This document shows, in pieces, positions 45,106 through 55,372 of a DNA stretch of 64,000 nt. The position numbers and the translations under genes are program-made. Location of the stretch: contig NZ_JAJIWO010000005.1 in assembly GCF_020880695.1 (NCBI RefSeq), forward strand, positions 1 through 64,000, read 5' to 3'. The stretch comes from Mucilaginibacter sp. UR6-11. GTDB lineage: Bacteria > Bacteroidota > Bacteroidia > Sphingobacteriales > Sphingobacteriaceae. Within the stretch, counting starts at the first letter, position 1; each line of letters begins with the position of its first letter. Under the pieces are notes generated by a model. That model was not told where the DNA came from. It saw only the letters and a list, made by a program, of their open reading frames with translations, and did no database searches.

Positions 45106-45768
45106 ATGAAAAAGATTATTTTGCTGGCAACTATTTTTGCTTTATGCTCATTTAAACCCCAAAAACCAGTTAACGTGGTTTTTTTCGGCGATTCTATTAC
45201 CGAATATGCAGTACAGCCAAATGGTTTTATTGCTTTGTTACAGCAGCGGTTAAAAGATGAGCATAAAGATGCCGATTACATGGTTAGCGGAGCAGGTATT
45301 GGCGGCAACAAAATTTATGATCTATACCTGCGATATGAAGATGATGTGCTTGTTAGAAATCCAGATGTGGTTGTGATATGGGTGGGTGTAAACGATGTAT
45401 GGCATAAGCGCCTGGCCGGAACGGGCACAGATTATGACAAATTTGGCCGTTTTTATACCGCTTTGATCAAGAAATTCCAAGCCCGGAAAATTAAACTGGT
45501 ATTATGTACGCCGGCGTGCATAGGCGAAAAAACAGACTACAGCAATGAACTTGATGGCGATTTAAATAAATATTCACAATGCATCCGCGATCTGGCTAAG
45601 CAATATAATTGCGGCCTGGTAGATTTTCGCAGCTTGTTTCATGCGTATGGACTTAATAACAATCCGCAAAATAAAGACAATGGCATTCTAACAAAGGATG
45701 GTGTGCACCTTAATGATGAGGGCAATAAATTCGCCGCCACACTAATGTACAAGGCTGTAATTAATTAA
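45106..45768 (+). CDS. SGNH/GDSL hydrolase, short form
   Basis: 220 aa with an N-terminal signal-like hydrophobic segment (about 1-16). Block I FFGDSITEY gives catalytic S30; GAGIGGN and VGVNDVW supply the oxyanion Gly and Asn; the catalytic D198-x2-H201 lies in KDGVHLND. All four blocks are intact. It is a compact single-domain esterase of the kind that deacetylates glycans, unlike the two 460 aa forms earlier in the locus. A hairpin separates it from the GH92 gene, which may still be read through. Confidence 0.88.
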   Translation: MKKIILLATIFALCSFKPQKPVNVVFFGDSITEYAVQPNGFIALLQQRLKDEHKDADYMVSGAGIGGNKIYDLYLRYEDDVLVRNPDVVVIWVGVNDVWHKRLAGTGTDYDKFGRFYTALIKKFQARKIKLVLCTPACIGEKTDYSNELDGDLNKYSQCIRDLAKQYNCGLVDFRSLFHAYGLNNNPQNKDNGILTKDGVHLNDEGNKFAATLMYKAVIN

Positions 45769-45792
45769 AATAGGTTGGTTTGTATTTGGTAA

Positions 45793-45817
45793 GGGAGGTG
45801 GTAGAGCCTCCTTTTTT
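45793..45817 (+). terminator. Weak terminator after the SGNH gene
   Basis: GGAGG (45794-45798) pairs with CCTCC around a loop of about 9 nt, followed by a run of six Ts. The stem is short, so readthrough into the GH92 gene 35 bp further on is likely. Confidence 0.5.
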
Positions 45818-45850
45818 GTAAATAATTGGTAATTAAAATATAAAATACTA

Positions 45851-48124
45851 ATGAATAATAGCCTACTCATCTGCGCTACATTGCTATTGGGCAATGCCTT
45901 ATTTGCCCAGCAACCAAACTTGGTCAAATATGTTAATACCCGGCAGGGTACTAATACAAAGTACGAATTTTCTTATGGTAATACTTACCCGGCTACATCT
46001 CTGCCATTTGGTATGAATACCTGGACACCTCAAACCGGAAAGAATGGTGATGGCTGGAAGTATCAGTATTTTGAAAAAACTATCCGCGGCTTTCAGCAAT
46101 CACATCAGTGCAGCTCATGGGTTAACGATTATGCGGTATTTAGCCTAATGCCGGTTACCGGTAAACTGGTAGTTGATGAAAATGAAAGGGCCTCATCATT
46201 TAGTCATGATAACGAAATAGCGCAGCCATCGTATTATAAGGTAAAACTCGACAATAACATCACTACAGAAATTAGTCCCACGGAACGCGGTGCGCATTTG
46301 CGATTCAGGTTCCCCAAAGGTAAGGGCTCATATTTGGTGCTGGATGGGTATACAAAAATGAGTATGGTAAAAATTGATCCCGCCAAAAGGATGATAACCG
46401 GCTGGGTAAACAATTGCCGTTGGGCGCCGCAAAGTTTTAAAAACTATTTTGTAATTATATTTGATAAACCTTTTGCTGGCTACGGTACCTGGGAAAATAA
46501 AAAAAACACCAAAAATGCCCAGCAAATAGAAGCCCAAGGCCATGGTGTGGGCGCTTATCTGAAATTTAAAGACGGTGAAACGGTATCTGCCAAGGTAGCA
46601 TCATCCTACATCAGTCCCGATCAAGCACAGTTAACATTACAAAAAGAGCTGGGACAATACCGCTCGTTTGAGGAAACCCGCGAGGCTGCGGATAAGATTT
46701 GGAATACATTGCTGGGGCGAATGGCGGTGGAGGGTGGAACCGAAGCGCAGAAGGCTACATTTTACTCTTGCCTTTATCATGCCAATCTGTTTTCGCACCA
46801 GTTTTTTGAATATAATAAGGATGGCAGGCCTTATTACTACAGTCCTTATGATGGCAAAATCCACGACGGATACATGTATACCGATAATGGCTTTTGGGAT
46901 ACCTTTCGCGCACAATTCCCATTAAATACCATTATGCACCCCAAAATGGAGGGACAGTATGTAAATGCTTTACTAGATGCCCAACAGCAATGCGGCTGGC
47001 TGCCGGCATGGTCGTTCCCGGCAGAAACGGGCGGTATGCTTGGCAACCACTCCATATCCTTGTTAACCGATGCATGGGTAAAAGGTATCCATACCTTCGA
47101 CCCAAAACGTGCCTTAGACGCTTACTACCACGAGGCTTCCAACAAAGGCCCGTGGGGGAGTGCCAACGGCAGGCCCGGATGGAAAGAATATTTCACTGAC
47201 GGCTACGTGCCATTTACACCGCAAACACAAGGCGCTACCGCCTGGACACTGGAATTTGCTTATGACGATTTTTGCGGTTATCAGCTGGCTAAGCAAACTG
47301 GCGATACACATTACCAAAATGTGTTTGGCCGGCAGATGTATAATTATAAAAATCTGTTTGATGTAAAAACCGGTTTTATGCGTGCTAAAGATGCCCGGGG
47401 GAACTGGATAGAGCCTTTTGACCCCCTGGATTGGGGCGGCCCTTATACCGAAGGAAATGCCTGGCATTGGACCTGGTCGGTTTTTCAGGATGTGCAGGGC
47501 TTAGTTAATTTAATGGGCGGCAACAAGAATTTCACTGATAAAATGGATGCAGTATTTACAGAGCCCGGAACCATTAAAGTTGGGGGGTATGGGCAGGTAA
47601 TTCATGAGATGACAGAAATGGCAGCTTTTAAGATGGGCCAGTATGCACAGGGCAACGAACCTATGCATCACATGCTCTACCTATACAATTATGCAGGCCA
47701 GCCATGGAAAGCGCAACAGCACCTTCGCGAGGTAATGGATAAAATGTATAATGCTACGGAAAATGGCTACCCGGGTGACGAAGATGAAGGACAGATGGCA
47801 TCATGGTATGTACTGAGTGCCGCCGGTTTTTACAGCGTTTGCCCGGGTACCGACCAGTATGTAATTGGCAGCCCGGCGTTTAACAAGATGATCATTACGC
47901 TGGAAAACGGCAAGAAATTCACCATTGAGGCTAATAATAACAGCAGCCGAAATGTATATATCCAATGGGCTGTGCTAAACGGCAAACCTTTTACACATAA
48001 CTGGATAAGCCATGCTGATATTATGAACGGCGGCGTTCTGCATTTTGAAATGGGAGATAAACCCAATACAACCAGGGGACTTGCTTTAGAAGATAAACCA
48101 TTCTCCCTGTCAAAAAGTGAATAA
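45851..48124 (+). CDS. GH92 alpha-mannosidase
   Basis: 757 aa with a Sec signal peptide (ends LFAQ, about 19). The family opening VKYVNTRQGTNT and YPATSLPFGMN is clear. The proposed acid region is GNEPMHH (E603), and the base region is GDEDEGQMASWY (D643-D645), both as in GH92 alpha-1,2-type mannosidases. Length matches the family. It works in the periplasm or at the surface and needs calcium in characterised members. With the esterase upstream it would attack acetylated alpha-mannosides. Confidence 0.93.
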   Translation: MNNSLLICATLLLGNALFAQQPNLVKYVNTRQGTNTKYEFSYGNTYPATSLPFGMNTWTPQTGKNGDGWKYQYFEKTIRGFQQSHQCSSWVNDYAVFSLMPVTGKLVVDENERASSFSHDNEIAQPSYYKVKLDNNITTEISPTERGAHLRFRFPKGKGSYLVLDGYTKMSMVKIDPAKRMITGWVNNCRWAPQSFKNYFVIIFDKPFAGYGTWENKKNTKNAQQIEAQGHGVGAYLKFKDGETVSAKVASSYISPDQAQLTLQKELGQYRSFEETREAADKIWNTLLGRMAVEGGTEAQKATFYSCLYHANLFSHQFFEYNKDGRPYYYSPYDGKIHDGYMYTDNGFWDTFRAQFPLNTIMHPKMEGQYVNALLDAQQQCGWLPAWSFPAETGGMLGNHSISLLTDAWVKGIHTFDPKRALDAYYHEASNKGPWGSANGRPGWKEYFTDGYVPFTPQTQGATAWTLEFAYDDFCGYQLAKQTGDTHYQNVFGRQMYNYKNLFDVKTGFMRAKDARGNWIEPFDPLDWGGPYTEGNAWHWTWSVFQDVQGLVNLMGGNKNFTDKMDAVFTEPGTIKVGGYGQVIHEMTEMAAFKMGQYAQGNEPMHHMLYLYNYAGQPWKAQQHLREVMDKMYNATENGYPGDEDEGQMASWYVLSAAGFYSVCPGTDQYVIGSPAFNKMIITLENGKKFTIEANNNSSRNVYIQWAVLNGKPFTHNWISHADIMNGGVLHFEMGDKPNTTRGLALEDKPFSLSKSE

Positions 48125-48338
48125 TTATGAAAAGCTGTAAATATATTCCGTTTTTGCGGATTTATATTGAATAATAGTGGTTTGATACGTGTAAAGTTTT
48201 GATTTAATTTAGGGCACCAATATTTAGCCCTAATATTAAGTTGCATAACGCTATACGGTGATATTCTTATTCGGTATAGCTATAAGAAAATGAATAAAAA
48301 TCAACCTGATAATCAATAAAATATTGCGTTAATGGTTA

Positions 48339-48354
48339 GATAAATCGATTTTAT
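48339..48354. promoter_or_regulatory. Putative LacI-type operator, site H (autoregulatory)
   Basis: GATAAATCGATTTTAT matches the consensus at 12 of 16 with an intact centre AAATCGATTT, 67 bp before the start of the LacI-type regulator gene. Confidence 0.5.
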
Positions 48355-48421
48355 TCATATTTATACAGCAGCTATCATACTTGCAGATATTGTTTTATAT
48401 TTGATTTTATAAAGCCAGCAC

Positions 48422-49438
48422 GTGAAAAAACTTTCAATAGTAGACATAGCCAACCATCTCAACGTTTCAAAAACTACTGTTTCCTTTATCCTGAACGGAC
48501 GTGCACAAGAAAAAAGAATAGGTAAGGAACTGGTAGAACGTGTTCAGAAATTTGTTGACGAGGTAGGGTACAAACCTAATTCATTGGCCAAAAGCTTACG
48601 TACAGGCAAGTCGAATACTATCGGGCTGATGGTTGAGGATATTTCTAATCCATTTTTTTCGGCTATTGCCAGGCTTATAGAGGATAGGGCCTATAAAAAC
48701 GGCTATAAGATAATTTATTGTAGCACTGATAACGACACGCTCAAAACTAAGGAACTGATTAACATGTTTCGGGACCGGCATGTAGATGGATATATAATCG
48801 CCCCGCCCGAAGGTATTGAAGACGATATCAATTCGTTGCTAAAGCAGGGAATGCCAGTGGTACTTTTTGACAGGCATTTACCTAATGTAAGCACCGATTG
48901 TGTAGAGATAGATAACCTTTTTAGCACCTATAATGCCACAAAGCATTTAATTCAGCAGGGGTATAAGAATATTGCCTTTATTACATTCGCTTCCGGGCAA
49001 ACGCAAATGCAGGCACGCTTACAGGGCTATCGCAATGCTTTGAGCGACAGTGGATATAAACCAGCAGTGTTAGAGATTGTATTTAACCAAAATGAAGATT
49101 TGATCTTAGCACCGATTGCTAATTTTCTGAAAAAGAATAAAAAACTCGATGCTGTTTTTTTTGGTACTAATCACGTAGGTACCTGTGGCCTGAAAGTTAT
49201 CAATAACCTGGGTATAAAAGTACCTTCAGATCTTGCATTGGTATCTTTTGATGATTATGATGTATTCAAGCTTTTCTCGCCGCCTGTCACAGCTATTGCA
49301 CAACCGATAGAAGCTATTGCAGATAACGTTATCACCGTTTTGTTAAATAAATTAAATACCTCGTCCCGGCATATCAGTTCACAATCGATTATTCTGAAAA
49401 CCGACTTTAATATACGGGCATCTTCCAAACACCGTTAG
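48422..49438 (+). CDS. LacI-family transcriptional regulator
   Basis: 338 aa. The N-terminal LacI HTH is complete: SIVDIANHLNVSKTTVSFIL (4-23), then the hinge VGYKPNSLAKSLRTGKSNTIG with the minor-groove-binding helix. A periplasmic-binding-protein-like effector domain follows (SNPFFSAIARLIEDRAYKNG, VVLFDRHLP, LALVSFDDYDVFKLFSPPVT). The start is GTG at 48422. LacI proteins recognise palindromes with a central CG, exactly the type of motif found nine times in this locus including before this gene, so it is the prime candidate for the regulator. Confidence 0.93.
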   Translation: MKKLSIVDIANHLNVSKTTVSFILNGRAQEKRIGKELVERVQKFVDEVGYKPNSLAKSLRTGKSNTIGLMVEDISNPFFSAIARLIEDRAYKNGYKIIYCSTDNDTLKTKELINMFRDRHVDGYIIAPPEGIEDDINSLLKQGMPVVLFDRHLPNVSTDCVEIDNLFSTYNATKHLIQQGYKNIAFITFASGQTQMQARLQGYRNALSDSGYKPAVLEIVFNQNEDLILAPIANFLKKNKKLDAVFFGTNHVGTCGLKVINNLGIKVPSDLALVSFDDYDVFKLFSPPVTAIAQPIEAIADNVITVLLNKLNTSSRHISSQSIILKTDFNIRASSKHR

Positions 49439-49651
49439 GCTGGCTTCTCCCGTCAGATTGCAACACACCACAGCGTAAGCTTCAATTGTCATTAATGACC
49501 GGCATCCGACATTAATTTTAACGTGTATTCGGCAAGCATATATCTTAAGTTGTAAACTAAGTGGCACAACGTCGCCGGCAGGCAAAGGATGGTTTCGGTA
49601 TTTAATATTAACTCAGCTGTTTATCAAATAAATCAATTAAAAGAAATATTT

Positions 49652-49667
49652 GCTAAAACGATTTAGT
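49652..49667. promoter_or_regulatory. Putative LacI-type operator, site I, in a promoter
   Basis: GCTAAAACGATTTAGT matches the consensus at 15 of 16. A TTTG at 49649-49652 and TAAATTTA at 49673-49680 (20 bp apart) frame it as -33/-7-like boxes. The ATG of the lipoprotein gene is at 49711. Confidence 0.75.
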
Positions 49668-49710
49668 TAAATTAAATTTACTTAACAGTTATTACCTAAC
49701 AACAATAATT

Positions 49711-51428
49711 ATGAAAAAAAATTACTTGCCTGTACCCTGGTACTGGGCTTACTTGCGGCTATAAGCTGCAGCAAAAAAGAAATGAAGGTAACCCAATTAG
49801 GTGCTGCCAATCAATCAACTATGGCGTTGCCAGCCAGTCCGCCGGCATCTTATGCCTGTTTTACCATTAGTAACGTATTTAGCAGTAAGCTTCTGGAAGT
49901 ACGTGGCGATTCAACATTAATGCGTGCGCAAAGCAACCCTGCCAATGTGCAGCAAAATGCCAGTGCCGGTTCTGGTCAGGGCATAGCAGCAAACCAAAAA
50001 TGGTATCTTATACAACAAGGTACAGGAACAATCACCAGTACCACGCCTTTTAAAATTATGAATGTTGAAAATGGGATGTTTCTTGAAGCGCCTAACGGTA
50101 CATCAGGGACAACACTATGGGTTGACCATTCTAACGGCTTCCCTTCACAAATATGGAACATACAGCTGGTAAGCGGACAAACTTACTACATTATTAAAAA
50201 TTCAAACGGACTGGTGCTCACTGATCATGCCGGTTCAACAGCCAATGGCGCGCCGATTAACGAAGAAACGGCTACCAGCAGCAATACTCAATACTGGAAT
50301 TTAAACAGTATAACGGCCGAGGCTTACCGTGATGATGTTGTTGTAACTTACTTTCACCGGGGCGCTGTAACCAATACAACAGTAGCTTTTGATCAGGGAA
50401 ACAGTATCCCGCTTACTAATGGCGCCAATAATGGTAAGATATTATGGATAACTCAGGATGCGTATGCTTCAAGCCAGTTGCAAAGTAACGGCCAGTTATT
50501 TTGTCAGTTTTTTTCATATCACAATTCGGGGCTTTTGCAGCCCTCTATTACCAATTGGGCGTCCGCTTCAACGCCAAATATCACCACTACGAGCAATGCC
50601 GGCACCGGGATAAGCGCATTGGAAATAATTAAAAGCCCGGGCAGTCACAATTCTACTTACACCTGGCCAGGTTCGGGTGTTGAGATAGGCAGCAACGTTG
50701 TATTGAACGGGTACGAATCGGCCAATGGCTCTATCCCGGCTAATCAGGCGTTATATAGTATAGCCGAGAACACCGGCAGCACGACATGGGGAGCCGCCAC
50801 CCGCCTGACGCCTAACGGCATGTCCGGCCAAACTAAAATGCTTTTCTCTGTCGGCATGATAAAAAAGACGACAGGGGATACCGTATATGTTTATGGCGCA
50901 CAAAGTACTTTTTTTAACCAGAATGCGATAACACTAGCCAGGTTCCCGGCAAACAATCCTTCATCATGGTCATATTGGAGGGGACATAGCTGGGCGTCGA
51001 CCCCCGACACTACCGCTTTATCAGGCGCCATAACTGTTGGTTCCGGAACTGCAACACAAGCAAACGTTATGGTTTCCTATGTTAATGGTAAATATGTGAT
51101 GATGCAGATGGACCTGGGATATTTCTGCGATCCGGGTTCGCATGCTATTTATATTTCAACTGCAACCAGTCCGTTTGGACCGTTTTCAACTCCAAAATTA
51201 GTCTACACTATAAATGACTGGTACAATGGGCACCTGGCCAAATATTACACGCCTATAATACACGGTGAATTTGTGAATGGCCATAACGAGTTGCTTGTTA
51301 CTTACTGTTTAAATTATAATGCATCAGGCGGTTCATGTTCAACAACGACCTGTTTCAACAATAATCAGGATCCAAATTATTACCAGATTAAGGGCGTACG
51401 AATACCTTATTCAGTTATTGGTTTATAA
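49711..51428 (+). CDS. Ricin-lectin/DUF5005-type lipoprotein with a frameshift in its signal peptide
   Basis: The ATG at 49711 is followed by eight A residues (49714-49721). Reading straight on gives a short useless peptide that ends at TAA 49762-49764. Six or nine As would instead give MKK(K)LLACTLVLGLLAAISC-SKKE, a textbook lipoprotein signal in frame with the long body. An internal ATG at 49782 gives a 548 aa version without a signal. The body has a ricin-type lectin domain (about residues 20-175 of that version, with QxW repeats QKWYLIQQ, SQIWNIQL and TQYWNL) and a beta-propeller-like DUF5005/DUF4185 part. Slippage on the A-run, phase variation, recent inactivation or a sequencing error could all explain the shift. 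Confidence 0.7.
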
Positions 51429-51450
51429 TTATCCCCGCAATTTTAATAAA

Positions 51451-51479
51451 TTAGGGCGCCAGCGTGTTTGGCGCCCTAA
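51451..51479. terminator. Bidirectional terminator between convergent genes
   Basis: TTAGGGCGCCA (51451-51461) pairs perfectly with TGGCGCCCTAA (51469-51479) around a 7-nt loop. It serves the lectin gene and the convergent GH78 gene. Confidence 0.8.
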
Positions 51480-51518
51480 TCTATTAAATACTCTTATCAA
51501 AACAGTTGAATTAACCTG

Positions 51519-53879
51519 CTATATAACGAATGAATTTGAACCTGCTTTAAGCACGTATGCTTTGGTTTTCCAAACCAGTATTCCAGATGTTTTTTCCGGA
51601 AGATTGATGCTTATTTGCCACTTACCTCTTTCTAATTTATAGGCGACTGAAATTTTTCCGGCAGGGTGGGGTATGCTGCCACTTATATTTGTTAAAGTAC
51701 CCAAATGTGGCTCTATTTTTATTTTAGTAAAACCCGGTGCGTCGCTATCAATACCCAATACCGTTCTGAAAAACTCGATATTTGGACTAGCACCCCAGGC
51801 GTGGCAGTCCGAACGGGTGTTTTGCAGGTCGGATACTTCGGCCCAGGTTGTCATGCCCATTTTAATATTGTCTCGCCACACATCCAGCCAATTCATATAA
51901 TCGTTTCCCAGCCCGCCTTTTATCAGTGCCTGGTGCAGGTAATATTTAAAATAAATAGTGCATTGTGTTAATGTCCTATCGGTTAATAGTTTTTTGGTTA
52001 ATGCGGGCAGTTCGGCATTTTGCACCATGCCCGTAAGTATAGCCAGCGAGTTGGTATGCTGAGAAAATCCTGTTTTTTCTTTGGTGTCGCCATATAATTT
52101 TTTAATCGGATCCCAGTATTTACGCTGGATAGTGGCTTTTAACTGTGCGGCTTTTTGATTGTAAATATTGGCATAATCCCGCAGGCCAATTTTGGATTCC
52201 ATTTCTGCAGCCCATTGGTACGCCCAAAGCAACTGCAAGTCATAGATAGCGGCGCTGCCGTCCGTGCCTTTGACATCGCCGGCTAAGTTTCCGGCCCAGT
52301 CAACAAAGGCCCAGTATGGCGTATCTTTTAATGAGCCATCCGGTTGCTGGTATTTGCTAAAAAAATCCAGCACCGCTCTTTCGCCCACTAATTTATCTTT
52401 AATAAAATCACTGTCGTTGCGATACATCCAGTAATCATGTAGCATGCCAATATACCATAGCGAAAACGTTGATATGATCTGTGTGCCCTTAGTAGGGTAA
52501 CAGCTTCTGGTAACGCCTTCTGCTATACGCGAATGATCCATTAAAGTGAGGGCGTTACGCGCCAGCCGGTCATCGCTGGTATTATAATAAGATATCAAGG
52601 CCTGTATCCGGGTATCACCAATGTACTGTAACTGCTCATAATAAGGGCAGTCTGTATAAGTTTCCCACGCGTTCAGCCTCGCCGTGCGCCAGCCAATATC
52701 TAATATTTGCTTTGATTCGATATCATCTGTGTTAAATACCGCTGTCCGTTCAAAAGGATAACCTGTGAAAGTACCATAGAGATCATTTATAATCAACGGA
52801 TCATTTTTGGTTCGTACAATCAGCCTGATGTAACGGTAAGTGCGGAAGTTTAATGTAGTAAACGATTGCCCTTGACTTCCGTCTGCAATCAGACTGTCCT
52901 TTCGCCCTATAAATTCCTTGCCCTCGACTTCATTCCGATTGCTTTTACGCGTGCCGTTGCTGCCTTTGTCGTAGAGTGCTTCGGCATAACCTAATGATAT
53001 TCCTGCATCCTTACCGCCGCTAAAATTTAACGTTACATAAGCGTTTGTTTCAAAAGTCTGATCGAGCAATAAAGCAATTGTAGTATTGGCGGGGATGGTT
53101 AAAGGGACCTTTTTTTCCGGAAACGTTGTCGGGATGCTCATGCCAATTGCGCCACGCAATTTAGTAAGTCGCTGGTAAGTCATTTCCCTTGCCGGCAATG
53201 GCGAGGGTATCAACGCCCAGTCTATACCCCATGACATCCCTTTAAGTTTTCCATCCAGCACTTTAGTTGCACCGCGCCACGTACTGTCATCATATTTCAC
53301 AGCTGTCCAATCGCCTTTAACAGCCTGGTTCATATCTACCATTTCGCCTTTACTGGCAGCAAAAAAATAGCCGGGAATGGGCTGATGCCCAGCATCGCGA
53401 ATGCATTTCCAGGTACTGTTGGTATTCAGTATCTCTTCATTAGTGGAGCTTCCTTGTATAATAAAGGCCGTACGCACACTTATCTGCGCTTCTGGACGAA
53501 ACTGGGCTTCATTAAAAACAAGTGCCGATATAGTGTTTTTACCCGCGATAAGGTAAGGAGCCAAATTAACCGTTTCATAGTTCCAGAAATAGGTATCGCC
53601 ACGTGCGGGGCCCAGCGATACGAGCCTGCCGTTAACGTATAACTTGTAGCGGTTATCTGCCGAAACGTGGATAATAAAAGATGCGGGTTTGGCGACAAGT
53701 TCGATGCTTTTACGAAAATAGTAGATACCATATTCGTTACCGCCATCGTTGGCTGCGGCTATCCAGCTGGCATTCCACGGCCGGTTATCTGTTTGAGTGG
53801 ATTTAGATTGTGAATAGCCGTATGGCAGGTAAAGCAAATTTGCTATAGCTAACAAAAAAATACAAAAAAGTTGTTTCAT
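51519..53879 (-). CDS. GH78 alpha-L-rhamnosidase
   Basis: 786 aa from the ATG at 53877-53879. A further upstream in-frame ATG (53915) would place 12 residues before the signal peptide and overlap operator site J, so the inner start is preferred. The signal peptide ends GYSQ. Beta-sandwich domains with SWIAA and YKLYVNGRLVSLGPARGD precede the six-hairpin catalytic domain: DCPYYEQLQYIGDTR (D410, E415, G421-D422-R424) and later EVSDLQNTRSDCHAWGASPN, plus the C-terminal PHPAGKISVAY part. It releases rhamnose from glycans. It is convergent with the lectin gene. Confidence 0.93.
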   Translation of the reverse strand: MKQLFCIFLLAIANLLYLPYGYSQSKSTQTDNRPWNASWIAAANDGGNEYGIYYFRKSIELVAKPASFIIHVSADNRYKLYVNGRLVSLGPARGDTYFWNYETVNLAPYLIAGKNTISALVFNEAQFRPEAQISVRTAFIIQGSSTNEEILNTNSTWKCIRDAGHQPIPGYFFAASKGEMVDMNQAVKGDWTAVKYDDSTWRGATKVLDGKLKGMSWGIDWALIPSPLPAREMTYQRLTKLRGAIGMSIPTTFPEKKVPLTIPANTTIALLLDQTFETNAYVTLNFSGGKDAGISLGYAEALYDKGSNGTRKSNRNEVEGKEFIGRKDSLIADGSQGQSFTTLNFRTYRYIRLIVRTKNDPLIINDLYGTFTGYPFERTAVFNTDDIESKQILDIGWRTARLNAWETYTDCPYYEQLQYIGDTRIQALISYYNTSDDRLARNALTLMDHSRIAEGVTRSCYPTKGTQIISTFSLWYIGMLHDYWMYRNDSDFIKDKLVGERAVLDFFSKYQQPDGSLKDTPYWAFVDWAGNLAGDVKGTDGSAAIYDLQLLWAYQWAAEMESKIGLRDYANIYNQKAAQLKATIQRKYWDPIKKLYGDTKEKTGFSQHTNSLAILTGMVQNAELPALTKKLLTDRTLTQCTIYFKYYLHQALIKGGLGNDYMNWLDVWRDNIKMGMTTWAEVSDLQNTRSDCHAWGASPNIEFFRTVLGIDSDAPGFTKIKIEPHLGTLTNISGSIPHPAGKISVAYKLERGKWQISINLPEKTSGILVWKTKAYVLKAGSNSFVI

Positions 53880-53897
53880 TAAAAAAGTTGATAGGTT

Positions 53898-53913
53898 GCT
53901 AAATTGATTTTGC
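53898..53913. promoter_or_regulatory. Putative LacI-type operator, site J
   Basis: Read on the minus strand it is GCAAAATCAATTTAGC, 14 of 16 matches. It ends 18 bp upstream of the GH78 start (53879), the same placement as sites A and G before their start codons. The rest of the 53914-54168 interval shows no convincing gene. Confidence 0.65.
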
Positions 53914-54168
53914 AATTTAGAAAAAAAAGTAATTGGTTTCCATTAATCACCGGTTGATGAGGATAAATCTTGATTTTTGTTAGATTTCGAACTTCCTTAC
54001 GCCTTTAGCTAATTTGCTGTTGCGTCAACAGCCTGCTGGCAATATGGTAATTGCAAATAAGCCGATTGAATACTGCACCCTGGTGTGTTCTTCCTGAATT
54101 AATGGCAGCCTCGTCCGTGGGCAGGATTAGGGTATATATCATTAAACTGTAACCGCCGTATGGGCTGA

Positions 54169-55299
54169 TCAAACGCGTAAAAAGATTTTTTTCTGATACA
54201 GGATATACATGAATAACCATTTGATCATCACATAACAAATAGCGCCAACTACCAGGTTATACGGATCGCCGATTAATTGAAACAGCCAGTTAAATAATCC
54301 TTTGGTTGTGTACTCCCAATCAATAAATTTACCTGACATATAGATCAGAATAGAATTCATGCCGATCACTTTAAAAAAGAAGGCCCATTTTTTATATCCT
54401 AATACATCTATTATATAATAAAACAGCGCCATCAACAACAAACTTAGTCCGCCAACATTCAACACAAATGAACTTGTCCACAGGTTTTTATTAATAGGAA
54501 AATCTAGGTTCCAAATCTGCGCCAATACAAGAAATATAATGCCCACAATAATTAATCTAAACACTTTAGTTACCTGGCTAAGTGTGGTCTTTTTCAAGGT
54601 AATGCCTGTCAAAATACCTAATAAGCCCGTACTGATAGCCGGGATGGTCGAAAATAATCCTTCCGGATCATGTATACCCAGGTATAGCCTGCCCGGCAAT
54701 AAACTTCTGTCAACAAAAGAAGCAAAGTTCCCCTGCATCGTCAGATCGCCGGCTTGAAAGCCCGGAGCAGAGGTGAATTTTAGTACGAGCCAGTATCCGA
54801 TAATGAAGAACCAAAAGCAAAATATCTGGAACCTTTCTGTTGAGTATAAATAGATGATGTTGGCAAACATATAAGCCAAACCAATTCGACCCAAAACGGA
54901 TGCAAACCGTATTTCGGTTATGGGCTTAATATTTAATCCATTATTATAAATGATCCCCAGGATAACCAGGATAAGGCCTCTTTTAATTACCCTTAAAAGC
55001 AATTGATTGCGCGACTTACCTTTTTCCAGTTCCCGGCCCACAGAAAATGGCGTGGAAACCCCTGCCATAAACAAGAAGAGAGGGAAAATAAGGTCATATA
55101 AATGGAAGCCATTCCAGGCAGGGTGAGTTAGCTGATTGGCTATTGTGTTAAACACCGGCCAGTTCGTTGCTTTGGCTAAATTACTAAAGATCTCCTCGGC
55201 ACCCATTATCCAGAACATATCGAAGCCACGCAGGGCATCCAACGAATAAAGGCGGGTAGGGGTTTGCTGAAAATCGTCAGCCTGAGTTGTAGCAGCCAT
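54169..55299 (-). CDS. DUF5009/acyltransferase-3-like membrane protein
   Basis: 376 aa integral membrane protein with about ten hydrophobic helices. The N-terminus has the SLDALRGFDMFWIMGAE motif and then LYDLIFPLFLFMAGVSTPFS and RVIKRGLILVILG, typical of the heparan-alpha-glucosaminide N-acetyltransferase/DUF5009 group. These proteins move acyl groups across the membrane to sugars. In this locus it may acylate, or recycle acyl groups from, sugars released by the esterases; that is inferred. It ends in the charged tail KKIFLRV usual for the family. The AraC gene lies 73 bp upstream on the same strand. Confidence 0.85.
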   Translation of the reverse strand: MAATTQADDFQQTPTRLYSLDALRGFDMFWIMGAEEIFSNLAKATNWPVFNTIANQLTHPAWNGFHLYDLIFPLFLFMAGVSTPFSVGRELEKGKSRNQLLLRVIKRGLILVILGIIYNNGLNIKPITEIRFASVLGRIGLAYMFANIIYLYSTERFQIFCFWFFIIGYWLVLKFTSAPGFQAGDLTMQGNFASFVDRSLLPGRLYLGIHDPEGLFSTIPAISTGLLGILTGITLKKTTLSQVTKVFRLIIVGIIFLVLAQIWNLDFPINKNLWTSSFVLNVGGLSLLLMALFYYIIDVLGYKKWAFFFKVIGMNSILIYMSGKFIDWEYTTKGLFNWLFQLIGDPYNLVVGAICYVMIKWLFMYILYQKKIFLRV

Positions 55300-55372
55300 T
55301 GTGAATGATTTTTAGGGTTATTTAAAATAAAACTAAAAATTTAGATTAGTTTTTCCTAATCCTGCCAGTTAT

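Noticed and set aside
54005-54238. 77-codon frame on the minus strand
   Set aside because: It overlaps the C-terminus of the DUF5009 gene out of frame and shows no conserved features.
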